From positions 62,001 to 126,000 of the forward strand of contig NW_026706282.1 of the NCBI RefSeq assembly GCF_029867415.1: a stretch of 64,000 bases of DNA, written 5' to 3'. The notes beneath the pieces were generated by a model, which saw nothing but the letters and a program-made list of their open reading frames with translations, was not told the origin of the DNA and searched no databases. Positions 1 to 11,232 of the stretch are shown here, in pieces. Made by a program: the position numbers and the translations under genes. Source of the stretch: Vicia villosa. Lineage: Eukaryota > Streptophyta > Magnoliopsida > Fabales > Fabaceae. Numbering within the stretch: position 1 is the first letter of the stretch; each line of letters begins with the position of its first letter.

Positions 1-1
1 T

Positions 2-934
2 CAGAAGGAAAATCCCAAGAAGAAGTTTCATAAGAAGAAAGGTCTTATGGCAACCTGGGATGAGTCAGAAGATGATTCAGACTCTGAAGATGAGCAGGCC
101 AACTGTGCGCTGATGGCGACAGAAGATGACGGATCAGAATCTACATCAGAATCAGATTCTGAAGAGGTATTTTCTGAACTTTCTAGAGATGAGTTAGTTT
201 CCGGTCTAACTGAACTTCTGGAACTCAAGTCTCAGATCAGTATCAAATACAGAAAGCTGAAAAAGCTATTTGAATTTGAAACAAAGAAGCTTGAGTTGGA
301 AAATTCTGAATTAAAAGAAAAACTTTTAAAATTATCCAATAATGATGGATCTCCTTCTGATTCAGAAAAATCCACTCCCAGTCTAAACCATATTCTGAAA
401 GAATATGATTTAAGTTTCAGGAAGTTCTTATCTAGAAGTATTGGCAGAAGTCAGCTAGCTTCTATGATATATGCTGTGTCTGGAAACAAAAGAGTTGGCA
501 TTGGTTTTGAGGGTGAAACCCCATACAAACTTGAACCTGTTGATGAAATGAAAATCACATACAAGCCATTGTATGATCAGTTCAAGTATGGCCACTCCCA
601 TGATATTAGGCACACTTCACATGCTCAAAGTTTTCACATAACACACACCAAAAAGCATGTGACACAACCTAGGAAATATCATGAAACTCACATTAAGAAT
701 TATCATGCTGTTCCTCCTATTGCTTACAATGTTAAACCCAAGTTCAATCAGAACTTGAGAAAATCTAACAAGAAAGGACCCAAGAAAATGTGGGTACCTA
801 AGGATAAGATTATTCCTATTGCAGATATCCTTGACTGCAAAAAGGACAAAGCACAACATGTCATGGTACCTGGACTCTGGATGCTCACGACACATGACAG
901 GAAGAAGGTCTATGTTCCAAGACCTGGTGCTTAA
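2..934 (+). CDS. gag: copia gag, 3' portion (partial)
   Basis: The frame is open from nucleotide 2 and runs to the stop at 934, so the true start is upstream of the window. What remains is an acidic Ser/Asp/Glu-rich stretch (about nt 60-230), a Lys/Glu/Leu heptad-like probable coiled coil (about 200-350), and a His/Lys-rich basic tail ending in a conserved WVPKDKI segment near 790. Gag forms the particle that packages element RNA. No CCHC knuckle is visible in this piece; it would normally lie further left. The frame overlaps the pro-pol frame by 116 nt (819-934) in a different register, so pol translation must involve a frame change or another mechanism. Assignment rests on position directly before the copia protease and on general composition. 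Confidence 0.75.
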   Translation, partial: QKENPKKKFHKKKGLMATWDESEDDSDSEDEQANCALMATEDDGSESTSESDSEEVFSELSRDELVSGLTELLELKSQISIKYRKLKKLFEFETKKLELENSELKEKLLKLSNNDGSPSDSEKSTPSLNHILKEYDLSFRKFLSRSIGRSQLASMIYAVSGNKRVGIGFEGETPYKLEPVDEMKITYKPLYDQFKYGHSHDIRHTSHAQSFHITHTKKHVTQPRKYHETHIKNYHAVPPIAYNVKPKFNQNLRKSNKKGPKKMWVPKDKIIPIADILDCKKDKAQHVMVPGLWMLTTHDRKKVYVPRPGA

Positions 935-3900
935 GTCTGGAGGAGAATTCAAGTTTGGAGGAGATCAGAAGGGCAAGATAATTGGCTCTGGAACTATAAA
1001 GTCTGGTAACTCTCCTTCCATTTCTAATGTACTTCTTGTAGAAGGATTAACACATAACCTCTTATCTATCAGTCAATTGAGTGACAATGGTTATGATATA
1101 ATCTTTAATCAAGAGTCTTGCAAGGCTGTAAATCAGAAGGATGGCTCAATCCTATTTACAGGCAAAAGGAAGAACAACATTTATAAGACAGATCTGCAAG
1201 ATCTTATGAGTCAGAAGGTGACTTGTCTTATGTCTGTTTCTGAAGAGCAGTGGGTCTGGCACAGAAGATTAGGTCATGCTAGTTTGAGAAAGATTTCTCA
1301 GATTAACAAACTGAATCTGGTCAGAGGACTCCCTAATCTGAAATTCAAATCAGATGCTCTTTGTGAAGCATGTCAGAAGGGCAAGTTCTCCAAACCTGCA
1401 TTCAAGTCCAAGAATGTTGTTTCTACCTCAAGGCCATTAGAACTCTTGCACATTGATCTGTTTGGCCCAGTCAAAACAGCATCTGTCAGAGGGAAGAAAT
1501 ATGGATTAGTCATCGTAGATGATTATAGCCGCTGGACATGGGTGAAATTCTTGAAACACAAGGATGAGACTCATTCAGTGTTCTTTGATTTCTGCATTCA
1601 GATTCAATCTGAAAAAGAGTGTAAAATCATAAAGGTTAGAAGTGATCATGGTGGTGAATTTGAGAACAGATCCTTTGAAGAATTCTTCAAAGAAAATGGT
1701 ATTGCCCATGATTTCTCTTGTCCTAGAACTCCACAGCAAAATGGGGTTGTAGAACGAAAGAATAGGACTCTGCAAGAAATGGCCAGAACCATGATCAATG
1801 AAACCAATATGGCTAAGCATTTCTGGGCAGAAGCAATAAACACTGCATGCTATATTCAGAATAGAATCTCTATCAGACCTATTCTAAATAAGACTCCTTA
1901 TGAATTGTGGAAGAATAGAAAGCCCAACATTTCATATTTCCATCCTTTTGGATGTGTATGCTTTATTCTGAACACTAAAGATCATCTTGGTAAGTTTGAT
2001 TCCAAAGCTCAAAAATGTTTCCTTCTTGGATATTCTGAACGCTCAAAAGGCTACAGAGTATACAATACTGAAACATTGATTGTAGAAGAATCAATCAATA
2101 TCAGGTTTGATGATAAGCTTGGTTCTGAAAAACCAAAGCAGTTTGATAATTTTGCAGATTGTGATATTGATATATCAGAAGTTGTTGAGCCAAGAAGCAA
2201 CGCATCAGAAGCAGAGCTTCTCAGAAGCAAAGAATCGGAAGATCAAGTATCAGCTTCTCTGGAGAATCTAAGCATTTCTGAAGAACCATCTGTCAGAAGA
2301 TCATCCAGACTCATCTCTGGTCATTCAGAAGATGTCATTCTTGGAAAGAAGGATGATCCAATCAGAACAAGAGCATTCCTTAAGAACAATGCAGACTGTC
2401 AATTAGGTCTTGTATCTTTGATCGAGCCAACTTCTGTTGATCATGCTCTAGAAGATCCAGACTGGATAATTGCTATGCAAGAAGAACTTAATCAGTTTAC
2501 AAGGAATGATGTTTGGGATCTTGTTCCTAGACCAGATGGATTCAATATAATCGGCACAAAATGGGTCTTCAGAAACAAGCTCAGTGAGAAAGGTGAAGTG
2601 GTAAGGAACAAAGCCAGACTGGTGGCTCAGGGTTATAGTCAGCAAGAAGGGATTGACTATACAGAAACCTTTGCACCAGTGGCCAGGTTAGAATCTATTC
2701 GTCTATTAATTTCATTTGCCACTCAACATAACATCACTCTCTATCAAATGGATGTTAAGAGTGCCTTCTTAAATGGTTATATAGATGAAGAAGTTTATGT
2801 CCATCAACCTCCTGGTTTTGAAGACTCTATGTCTCCTAATCATGTTTTTAAATTTAAGAAATCGTTATATGGATTGAAACAGGCTCCCAGAGCTTGGTAT
2901 GAACGCTTAAGTTCTTTCCTTCTGGATAATGGTTTCACTAGAGGAAAAGTGGACACTACTCTCTTTTGTAAAACCTTTAAAAGGGATATTTTAATTTGTC
3001 AAATATATGTAGATGATATTATTTTTGGAACATCTAATGCTACACTTGGAAAGGAGTTTGCTGAGTCTATGCAGGCTGAGTTTGAAATGAGCATGATGGG
3101 AGAACTCAAGTATTTCCTTGGAATACAAATAAATCAAACATCAGAAGGAACATATGTTCACCAAACCAAGTATGTGAAGGAACTTCTGAAGAAGTTTAAT
3201 CTTCTAGACTGCAAAGAAGCCAAAACTCCTATGCATCCAACATGCATCCTAGGTAAGGATGAGGTAAGTAAGAAGGTAGATCAGAAGTTATACAGAGGTA
3301 TGATTGGATCTCTTCTATATCTGACTGCTTCTAGACCTGACATTCTGTTCAGTGTTTGTTTGTGTGCTAGATTCCAATCAGATCCTAGAGAATCTCATTT
3401 AACTGCTGTTAAGAGAATTCTAAGGTATCTGAAAGGTACTACTAATGTTGGTTTAGTTTACAGAAAATCTAAAGAATACAACTTAGTAGGATTCTGCGAT
3501 GCTGATTATGCTGGAGACAGAATTGAAAGAAAAAGTACTTCAGGAAGTTGCCAATTTCTTGGAAGACATTTGATCTCCTGGTACAGCAAGAAGCAAGCAA
3601 CTATTGCTCTATCAACAACAGAAGCAGAATATGTCGCTGCTGCTGGTTGTAGTACACAGATGCTCTGGATGAAGAGTCAGTTAGAAGATTATCAGATATT
3701 TGAGAGTAACATTCCTATATTCTGTGATAATACTTCTGCTATATGTTTATCTAAGAATCCTATTCTTCATTCAAAAGCTAAACATATTGAGATTAAACAT
3801 CATTTCATAAGGGACTATGTTCAGAAGGGTGTTATATCTTTAAACTTTGTTGATACAGACCATCAATGGGCTGATATCTTTACAAAACCCCTGGCTGAAG

Positions 3901-3953
3901 ATAGGTTTAAGTTCATTCTGAAGAACATCAGTATGGATTTATGCCCAGAATGA
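819..3953 (+). CDS. pol: copia pro-pol polyprotein: protease, integrase, RT, RNase H
   Basis: Open for 1044 codons without a stop. Residue numbers count from the Met at 819, which need not be used because the frame overlaps gag. The protease motif DSGCSRHM is near residue 19. The integrase HHCC zinc region (HRRLGHAS ... CEACQKGK) is about 147-195. The integrase core shows its three acidic positions in LHIDLFGP (about 210), VRSDHGGEF (about 274) and VERKN (about 311). RT runs from GTKWVFRNK (about 574) with YVDD near 729. RNase H has DADYAGD (about 890) and TTEAEYVA (about 933), and ends at WADIFTKPL (about 1016). All key catalytic residues I looked for are present, so this reading frame looks functional. 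Together these enzymes process, reverse transcribe and integrate the element. Confidence 0.93.
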   Translation: MQISLTAKRTKHNMSWYLDSGCSRHMTGRRSMFQDLVLKSGGEFKFGGDQKGKIIGSGTIKSGNSPSISNVLLVEGLTHNLLSISQLSDNGYDIIFNQESCKAVNQKDGSILFTGKRKNNIYKTDLQDLMSQKVTCLMSVSEEQWVWHRRLGHASLRKISQINKLNLVRGLPNLKFKSDALCEACQKGKFSKPAFKSKNVVSTSRPLELLHIDLFGPVKTASVRGKKYGLVIVDDYSRWTWVKFLKHKDETHSVFFDFCIQIQSEKECKIIKVRSDHGGEFENRSFEEFFKENGIAHDFSCPRTPQQNGVVERKNRTLQEMARTMINETNMAKHFWAEAINTACYIQNRISIRPILNKTPYELWKNRKPNISYFHPFGCVCFILNTKDHLGKFDSKAQKCFLLGYSERSKGYRVYNTETLIVEESINIRFDDKLGSEKPKQFDNFADCDIDISEVVEPRSNASEAELLRSKESEDQVSASLENLSISEEPSVRRSSRLISGHSEDVILGKKDDPIRTRAFLKNNADCQLGLVSLIEPTSVDHALEDPDWIIAMQEELNQFTRNDVWDLVPRPDGFNIIGTKWVFRNKLSEKGEVVRNKARLVAQGYSQQEGIDYTETFAPVARLESIRLLISFATQHNITLYQMDVKSAFLNGYIDEEVYVHQPPGFEDSMSPNHVFKFKKSLYGLKQAPRAWYERLSSFLLDNGFTRGKVDTTLFCKTFKRDILICQIYVDDIIFGTSNATLGKEFAESMQAEFEMSMMGELKYFLGIQINQTSEGTYVHQTKYVKELLKKFNLLDCKEAKTPMHPTCILGKDEVSKKVDQKLYRGMIGSLLYLTASRPDILFSVCLCARFQSDPRESHLTAVKRILRYLKGTTNVGLVYRKSKEYNLVGFCDADYAGDRIERKSTSGSCQFLGRHLISWYSKKQATIALSTTEAEYVAAAGCSTQMLWMKSQLEDYQIFESNIPIFCDNTSAICLSKNPILHSKAKHIEIKHHFIRDYVQKGVISLNFVDTDHQWADIFTKPLAEDRFKFILKNISMDLCPE

Positions 3954-5492
3954 GAAGATGAGAAGTTCTTACGTATGAGTATCTTCTGAAGTGAATGTGA
4001 ATTTTTTTTTAATCAGAAGTTCTGATTGAAATCTTTTAGAAATTATGATTCTGTTATTACTAACGTTTCATTGTCTAAGTTGATTCAGAACCTCTTTTAA
4101 AGCAAAACAGCTGTAACGTTTTATCTCGGGATGGTAAACCTGTCGTTACTATTCATGGATAAACGTGCGTGCAGTTGAAGGGACGCCGACCATAGGTAAC
4201 TGTGCTAGTCACTTCATGTGTCTTTATTATCTCTCCTCATGTCACGTAACATTAAATGCTATTCAACTTTCGTTTCATTTTTTTAATACTCTTCAAACGT
4301 TTCTCTTTCCCTATCTCTTTGCATTCCTCATCAAGTTTTTTCTCTCTCTCTCTCTTCCGTTTTCGTCTCTTGCTCAAACAAGTTTTTTCTTTCTTTTAAA
4401 AAAAAAAATTCTAGCTCAAACCTAGCGTTCACCCTAAGCCTGTTGAAGATCTATGACTCAAAGGCGACAGATCTCTGCATATCTCGGGATGGCTCTCCTA
4501 ATACCTCTCAAGTCAGACCTCTTCTTTGATGTTGTTATCAACTTTCACCCAAAGACAGAAGACTTTCTTGAGTTATGGGAGGAGGTTAAGAATGATATTC
4601 TTAACTTCTATGTTGAGGGAAAGCCCCGTTTGCAACATTAGCTCTCTGTCTGTGAACTGTCCCTCTCTTCCTCTTTGGTCACTTGGATCTCTCCTACAGT
4701 GGAGGTTCTAGTCTGGAAGACAAGAGTCCACAGGGATTCTTGATGGGTTGACACAGAGCGTGTCCTGCTAGGGTGCTGTTTTTAATTTTTGTAGTCATTT
4801 CCTCTTGGGATGACTTTTTATGTATTTGCTAGGAATGTTTCTCATCTTGTTAAACATAGGAACCTTTTGTAATATCTTTTGATTATCAATGAAAAGTTTC
4901 TTTGCTTTTACATTCCAGTGTTTTTATTTGTCATTTTATGCATCTGAATCGTTTTAAAATATGCTTTTTGATGATATGACAAAAAGGGGGAGAAGATAAA
5001 TGATAAATGATTTGATTAATCTATCAGTTGCTGGGTAAAGCTCCCACACATTTACTAACAAGAACTGCAAGTTCTATATGGTTTAAGTGTTTTGCAGGTA
5101 TAAAGAAGTGAAAAGAATCTTCAAAGCAAACACAAGAAGCAAAACCATGGAAACTGAAGCAAGCCGAGTGCTGTCAAGCTTCAGAGATCAGAAGCAAGAA
5201 AGAAGAATGAATCAGAAGCACTGATAATAGAATTTGATCCATTTTTTGTCTATTTGTTCTGACAAAATTCTATTTGCTCTGATACATTATTTTAGCCTAT
5301 ATGGCTCTGATACATATAATGTGTTCGAATATACATTTTATGTTCTGACTCGTTCATGCTGACTTTTGTCGTTTAGTTTTTGTTCTGTAACATTTTCAGG
5401 ATGTAGAGATGCTCAGATGATGCTCTGGTACATTCAACAATGTTCTGATACAAATCTAGCATGAAGTGATGTTGGTAGAAATTCAAAGCTCT

Positions 5493-5815
5493 GAAGCTAT
5501 CCGAGGGAAGCAGAAATCAGAAGCTGCGAATGTTCTAAAGATCCAGAAAACTCAAGTTCTGAAGCTGTCCTAAATGGAAGCAGAAATCAGAAGCTGTGAA
5601 TGTTCAGAAGATCAAAGAAATTCAAGTTCTGAAGCTGTCCTGAATGGAAGCAGAAATCAGAAGCTGTGAATGTTCAGAAGATCAAAGAAATTCAAGTTCT
5701 GAAGCTGTCCTAGATGGAAGCAGGAATCAGAAGCTGTGAGTGTTCTAGGGATCTAAGGAAATTCTAGTTCTGAAGCTGTCCAATGGAAGCAGAAGTCAGA
5801 AGCTAGGAATTCTCT
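5493..5815 (+). repeat. five tandem units of about 70 bp in copia 3' region
   Basis: Units start at 5493, 5561, 5631, 5701 and 5772 (steps 68, 70, 70, 71). Each opens with gaagctgtcc or a close variant and contains tggaagcagaaatcagaagc. The middle units are nearly identical and the outer ones diverged. They are unlikely to be coding because the step is not a multiple of three. Confidence 0.85.
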
Positions 5816-5893
5816 AAAGACAGAAGCTTATATGATCGTCTCTACCGAAATAATCAGGGAAGTCTTTTATTAAAGTTCTTCGAGTATTTATTT

Positions 5894-6057
5894 CAGGGGG
5901 AGATTATTTATCTCAGGGGGAGATTGTTAATCTCAGGGGGAGACATATTCATATGCTTATGCTATAGCTGTGTAATTTGTCTTTTGCCATCTATTCTTTC
6001 TGATCGCAAATTCATATCATTTATATATGTTTTTGTCATCATCAAAAAGGGGGAGAT
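5894..6057 (+). promoter_or_regulatory. polypurine tract and upstream copies (copia)
   Basis: The tract aaaaagggggagat ends directly at the LTR start (6044-6057) and is the expected primer for plus-strand DNA synthesis. Three copies of tctcagggggagat-like sequence stand at about 5894, 5914 and 5934, spaced 20 bp, and a further one lies near 4981. Confidence 0.75.
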
Positions 6058-6636
6058 TGTTAGAACAAGATTTGTTCTGATCAATTATCTTAGTTTTGAT
6101 GATAACAATAATATGAATTTTGCTTAAGATAATATGGTACTCTAATCCAATGCAATTTCCCTTTCAGGAAATATATAAAGAGTACGCATAATTCAGCGCT
6201 CAGAAGCTTTGTCTCAAAGGGTTCAGCATGCAACATCAGAACATGGTCTGGCAAGACATCAGAAGATGGTCAAAGCAGAATCAGAACATGGGTCTATGGA
6301 AGCATCAGAAGAACAAGAGAACAGAAGCACTGAAGTTCTGATGGTATCACGCTCAGAAGCACTTCAAGGTCAGAAGATCAGAAGATGCTATGCACCAAGC
6401 TGTTTGACTCTGATGATATTCAAACGTTGTATTCACAAACATCAGATCAGAAGAAAGTACAAGTGGCAAGCTACGCTGACTGACAAAAGGAACGTTAAAA
6501 GCTACTAAAGGCTACGTCAGTAGACACAGCGTGAACAAGGCTCGAGGTAGTTGACAAAAGCGTATAACATTAAATGCGATGCTGTACGGAACACGCAAAG
6601 CATTAAATGCATTCAACGGTCATCTTCTCCAACGCC

Positions 6637-6645
6637 TATAAATAT
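6637..6645 (+). promoter_or_regulatory. TATA box of copia LTR
   Basis: The sequence tataaatat lies 580 bp into the LTR in a context (acgcctataaatatgaag) typical of LTR promoters. Transcription would be expected to start about 30 bp further right. Confidence 0.6.
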
Positions 6646-6883
6646 GAAGTTCTGATGAGAAGCAAGGTTAACGATCCTGCACCAAAACAACTCATATCAA
6701 ACTTGCTGAAACGCTGTTCAAATCTAAACTCAGAATCTTCATCTTCATCAAAGCTCACTACATTGCTGTTGTAATATATTAGTGAGATTAAGCTTAAACG
6801 ATTAAGAGAAATATCACAGTTGTGATTATAGCTTTCAAGAAGCATTTGTAATACTCTTAGATTGATTACATTAAGTTGTAAGG

Positions 6884-7075
6884 AACTAGAGTGATCGTGT
6901 GGATCAGAATACTCTAGGAAGTCTTAGAAGTGATCTAAGCAGGTTGTAACTAGAGTGATCGTGTGGATCAGTAGACTCTAGAAAAGTCTTAGAGGGTATC
7001 TAAGCAGTTGTTCCTGGAGTGATCAGTGTGTGATCAGTAGACTCTGGAAGACTTAGTTGCTGACTAAGTGGAGAA
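6884..7075 (+). repeat. three 64-bp tandem units in copia LTR
   Basis: Units containing aactagagtgatcgtgtgga start at 6884 and 6948, and a more diverged one starts at about 7012. They lie in the transcribed part of the LTR. Confidence 0.75.
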
Positions 7076-7264
7076 CCATTGTAATCCGTGCGATTAGTGG
7101 ATTAAATCCTCAGTTGAGGTAAATCATCTCTGCGGGGGTGGACTGGAGTAGTTTAGTTAACAACGAACCAGGATAAAAATAACTGTGCAATTTATTTTTA
7201 TCTGTCAAGTTTTTAAAGCTACACTTATTCAAACCCCCCTTTCTAAGTGTTTTTCTATCCTTCA

Positions 7265-9035
7265 TGATCAACATGAACGAAGCACCAAAAAAGTCAAGGA
7301 AGGAGTGGGTCATTTGGTTGAAAAAGGTATCTCTTTCAGGGATATCATGGCTGGAGAAAGTGGGAATGCAATGGAGGATGAAACTGACGTTGATCAGGAA
7401 GGTCTAGGAATTAATGAAGATGATTATGGGGATATCAGAGTTGAGGAGGAACTGATAGGTGGTTATGAATGCCCTAACTTCATATTCTCGGAGAAGGAGG
7501 AGCAGAGAATACAAAGACCATGGAAGAGAGGTGTGATTGTCAAGTTGTTAGGGAAGAAGATTGGCTACAAGGCTCTCGAGAACAGACTGAACCAGATGTG
7601 GGTACGCAAAGGAATTATTAGTATCATTGATCTGAACAATGATTACTATCTTGAGGCGTTCTCACATGAGGATGATAAAAAGGCGGCAATGTTGAACGGA
7701 CCGTGGTTCATATATGATCACTATCTGACGGTTAAAGAATGGAGGCCGAATTTCCAACCTGAAATTGAATCCATTAGTGAAGTGGCGGTGTGGGTTAGAA
7801 TTGCGGGGCTTCCAATCGAGTACTATGATACTAGGGTATTAACATGCTTTGGTAATTGTATTGGCAGGACGATGAAGGTTGATAAAACCACCACGAAACA
7901 GGAACGGGGCAAATATGCCCGGATCTGTGTTACGGTGAATCTGGCGAAACCGCTTCTAGCTATGTTAAGAATACAAGGAAGTAGTTACAAGATTGAATAT
8001 GAAGGGCTACATTTACTTTGTCTTGTCTGTGGTCGCTACAGACATTATAAAGAAGGTTGTCCCTTCAATAGCAAAGGGAAGAATCTATTGGGTGAAAGCA
8101 GCACTTATGGAGAGCAACATGCAGGCAATGCAGGTAAAGGGGATGGAAGTAGGCAAAGAGACACTGAGGTGGAGAATGGCCCTTGGAAAATTGTTCAGAA
8201 GCAACGGAAGGGAAAGAAGACGGCAGATGGTCGGAAAAACACGACTCCGGTGAGCTTCAGTGGAAAATTCAATGCAGGGGGATCCCGTTTTCTAATTTTA
8301 GAAAATGAGGATACTGAAGTTAATGCTGAGAATAATGTTAATTATGACCAAAATAATCCCATTATGGAAAAAGATGGGAACATAATGATTGTTCCTGATT
8401 ATCCCATTATGGATACCGCTCCAAATACAAAAGCAATGAATGGAAATAATGATGGTGCGGATGTGGTGACTACGAGGGAAAATTATAAAGATGATTTACT
8501 TGATTCTCTAATAAGCTTGGAGATTAATACTGGGGCCCAGGAGTCAGAAGTAGCTACAATTGGTCAAAGACTAAGTAATAAGAAACAGAAACCGAGAATG
8601 AACAACAAGAAAATTTCTTTGGCAACACGTGGAGGAATTCAATTAAAAGATAAAACAGGTGGCATTATCAGATCAGGTGTGGAGGGAATGCTTGTGAATT
8701 TCAAACCAGGAGACACAAAGGAGTCGGAGACATATGATCTTTTTAGCCTAGTAAAGAGGAAAAATAATGCGCCTGTTGAAGCTGAGAATAATGTTTCACA
8801 CATGAAGAATACTAGAGGTCTGAAGCAGGCAGTGATAGAGGGACATGTAGTGAAGGAAGGAAATATTGAGGAAGATGAACCACCTGATTTAGGAGAAGCC
8901 GGACTCGTTAACTTCTCCTACCCAATCAAGGATTCTCAACCTATGAGACTGGATGGAGAGCATATGGAGGATAGCATAGTAGGTGAAGCAACTTCAGTGG
9001 AAGAGACTATTGAAGTTGTGAAGGAAACTCCTTGA
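7265..9035 (+). CDS. LINE ORF1 protein, N-terminus cut off by copia
   Basis: The frame is open across the copia LTR edge, so its first in-frame Met at 7185 lies in LTR sequence by chance. The original N-terminus is beyond the copia element. An internal Met at 7347 begins a segment typical of these proteins. The fragment carries a DUF4283-type domain (about nt 7500-7960, with GPWFIYDHYLTVKEW) followed by a CCHC knuckle, C-x2-C-x4-H-x4-C, in LCLVCGRYRHYKEGCP (about 8015-8065). The rest is a long polar, low-complexity tail. By family knowledge ORF1 binds the LINE RNA. The stop at 9035 is 35 nt before the first codon of ORF2, as expected. Confidence 0.85.
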
Positions 9036-9070
9036 TTTTTTGGATGCCCTAATCGCGTCATTAAGTCTTT

Positions 9071-10964
9071 ATGATGTGTACAAATAAAAGAATTATGTGT
9101 TGGAACTGTAGAGGAGCAGCTAATAAAGCATTCTCTAGATACTGCAAGCAATATTTAGATACATATAACCCTAGTATTTTGGTGATTATGGAAACTAGAT
9201 GTGATCCGCTAAAGCTTAAGAAGACGATGATAAAACTTGGGTTTGATTTGATGGAGTATTCTGACAATAGCGGTTTTGCTGGTGGAATTGTGCTAGCCTG
9301 GAAATCTAATGAAGTCTAAATTCAGGTGCTTGATATTAACAATCAGTTTATTCACGTCAAAGTTTGCATGGAGCATGTAAATGATTGGTGGTTAACGGCC
9401 GTGTATGCTAGTCCCAATGATATTTGTAAGCAGCAGTTATGGGATAGTTTGAAAAAAATTGCGCGGAATGTTGTAGGCGGCTGGATGGTCGCTGGTGATT
9501 TTAACGACATTGATAATGTGAATGATAAAAAGGGTGGCTTACCTGCTTCCATGCAACGCTGTTATAAGATGAGGGAGAGAATTGAAGCATGCAAAATCAA
9601 TAACCTTGAGATGCGGGGTCCAAAATTTACGTGGAGAGGCCCAATCTTTCATGGCGGCCAACGAATCTACGAAAAGTTAGATAGAGCTTTGAGTAACGAC
9701 GAGTGGAAACTTCAATTCCCTGATGCTTACGTTCAAGTCTTGGTGAGGGTGGAGTTTTCAGACCATCACCCTATTCTTATTAATATGCAAGAAGATAACC
9801 GTGTTTACCAAAAGCGCCCGTTCAGATTTGAAAGTGCGTGGCTCATGCATGATACTTACAATAGTATGCTGCAAGAGATGTGGAAGAAGGACCAGTCTCT
9901 TACGTACAACTTGAACAATATTGTGGTTAGTATTGATAAGTGGAAATTTGAGTCATTTGACCAAATCAAAAGAATGAAGAGGATAGCGTTTAGGAGATTA
10001 GAAGGAGTCCAAATGAAGCTGCAAATGAGAGATAATTATGGTGGCATGAGGAAGCTTGAGAAGCAAATCCAAAAGGAGCTTAGTGATATTCTGAACAAGG
10101 AGGAAATGATGTGGTATCAACGATCGCAGACGATGTGGTTGGCAGATAGTGACCGCAATACAAAATATTATCATATGAAAACATTGGCTAGGAGGAGGAA
10201 AAACAAGATTATAACTCTCAAGGATGAGAATGGTGAATGGATTAGTGATCATGACATTCTGAAACAGCATGTTACTAAGTTCTATAAAAACCTATTCTCA
10301 TGTTCTCAAGGTTTGTGCAATTGGCAACAATCTTATATCAAATTCCCCAGCTTATCTCCAAAGGATCTGGAAATGCTGAATGCGGATATTAGTGATGAGG
10401 AAGTTAAGACAACCCTCTTCTCCATGAAGCCTTGGAAAGCCCCAGGGCCGGATGGTTTTCCAGCTGGATTTTATCAGAAAGCGTGGAACACTGTGGGAGT
10501 GAACTTGATTCAGTTTGTCAAGGATATTTGGAAGAACCCTAGTGGCATGGCTGATTTCAACAAAACGGATATCTGCCTCATTCCGAAGGTGGATCATCCA
10601 ACTAGCGTGGCTCAATTTAGACCTATCTCTCTTTGCAATACAAACTACAAGATTATCAGTAAGGTGGTGGTTGCAAGGCTTAGACCGCTTATGGCTCATC
10701 TTATCTCTCCCTTGCAAACCGGGTTTGTCCCTGGGAGGTCCATCCACGAGAACATCATCATTGTTAAGGAGGTCATGCATTCAATGCAAAAGAAGAAAGG
10801 CAAGAAAGGCCATTTTGCAATTAAAATTGACTTATCAAAAGCACATGACAAATTAAATTGGGAGTTTATTTGGAGGATTTTGGAGGAGATAGAACTTCCA
10901 AGAAATATCATTAATGTTATCATGCATGGTGTGACTAGTGTGGAGACGAACATTAATTGGAATG
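9071..10964 (+). pseudogene. LINE ORF2, endonuclease and first half of RT (interrupted)
   Basis: The endonuclease domain (exonuclease-endonuclease-phosphatase fold) shows CWNCRGA, METR, GDFND and SDHHPI, the usual catalytic landmarks. One in-frame TAA at 9317-9319 breaks it after GIVLAWKSNEV. The same frame then continues to the Ogre insertion. RT begins with KAPGPDGFPAGFYQ (about 10440), then FRPISLCN, TGFVPGRSIHENI and IKIDLSKAHDKLNW. The conserved position usually read as YD is HD here. The coding sequence stops at 10964, where the Ogre LTR begins, and resumes at 28690 in frame. Confidence 0.9.
10960..10964. repeat. Ogre target-site duplication, left copy (gaatg)
   Basis: It is identical to 28685-28689. 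Collapsing both copies restores one continuous LINE reading frame across the insertion point. Confidence 0.95.
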
Positions 10965-11232
10965 TGTCATACCCCAATTTTTGACCCTAAGATCCTATAC
11001 CATTCATATCCCAATCATTAATCAAGAGCTTCACTTGGAAGTTTTGTTTGTGGTGTTGCACTCACCTCATCAATAAGAGGGACCATCAAGCACCAATGAT
11101 TGTTTATCTTGTATGCATATTATACTAACCCAAATACCAAAAACATTGCTTTGTTTCTTTGTAGGCTTTTGTTTTGTAGGTACCAAGCCAAGACATGCAA
11201 TAAACAAGGCATTTTTCAAGTTTTTGACTGAT

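Larger units (their letters stand above)
3954..6057 (+). other. copia 3' region between pol and LTR, with decayed env-like position
   Basis: About 2.1 kb without a convincing gene. SIRE-type elements can carry an additional, env-like ORF here. Only short frames remain (4165-4425 and 4453-4641), broken by stops and with no recognisable domain or clear signal peptide, so I call this a remnant or non-coding. An early purine tract (around 4981-4994, aaaaagggggagaagat) follows. Then come a run of about 70-bp repeats (5493-5815) and three further purine tracts before the LTR. Confidence 0.6.
1..7264 (+). mobile_element. Ty1-copia retrotransposon, SIRE/Maximus-like, 5' part outside window
   Basis: The window opens inside gag. 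Going right there is an overlapping protease-integrase-RT-RNase H frame, a 2.1-kb 3' non-coding region, a polypurine tract and a complete 3' LTR starting TGTTAGAACAAG and ending in CA at 7264. Domain order (integrase before RT) places it in Ty1-copia. The 1.2-kb LTR, long 3' region and the purine tract with five G fit the SIRE/Maximus lineage of legumes. The 5' LTR, PBS and gag start lie outside. Immediately right of the LTR the sequence is LINE ORF1, so the element was inserted into the LINE. The 5 bp after the LTR (tgatc, 7265-7269) should also precede the missing 5' LTR. Confidence 0.93.
6058..7264 (+). repeat. copia 3' LTR (1207 bp)
   Basis: Begins TGTTAGAACAAG right after the polypurine tract and ends CTATCCTTCA, giving the usual TG...CA ends. 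It contains a TATA box (6637-6645) and a set of 64-bp repeats (6884-7075). The left LTR is outside the window, so age cannot be estimated here. Confidence 0.9.

Noticed and set aside
4453..4641. Possible env gene of the SIRE-like element
   Set aside because: Only 62 codons, with no clear membrane segments or signal peptide; at best a remnant.
7185..7346. Using the Met at 7185 as the start of LINE ORF1
   Set aside because: It lies inside the copia LTR; the frame merely stays open across the insertion boundary.
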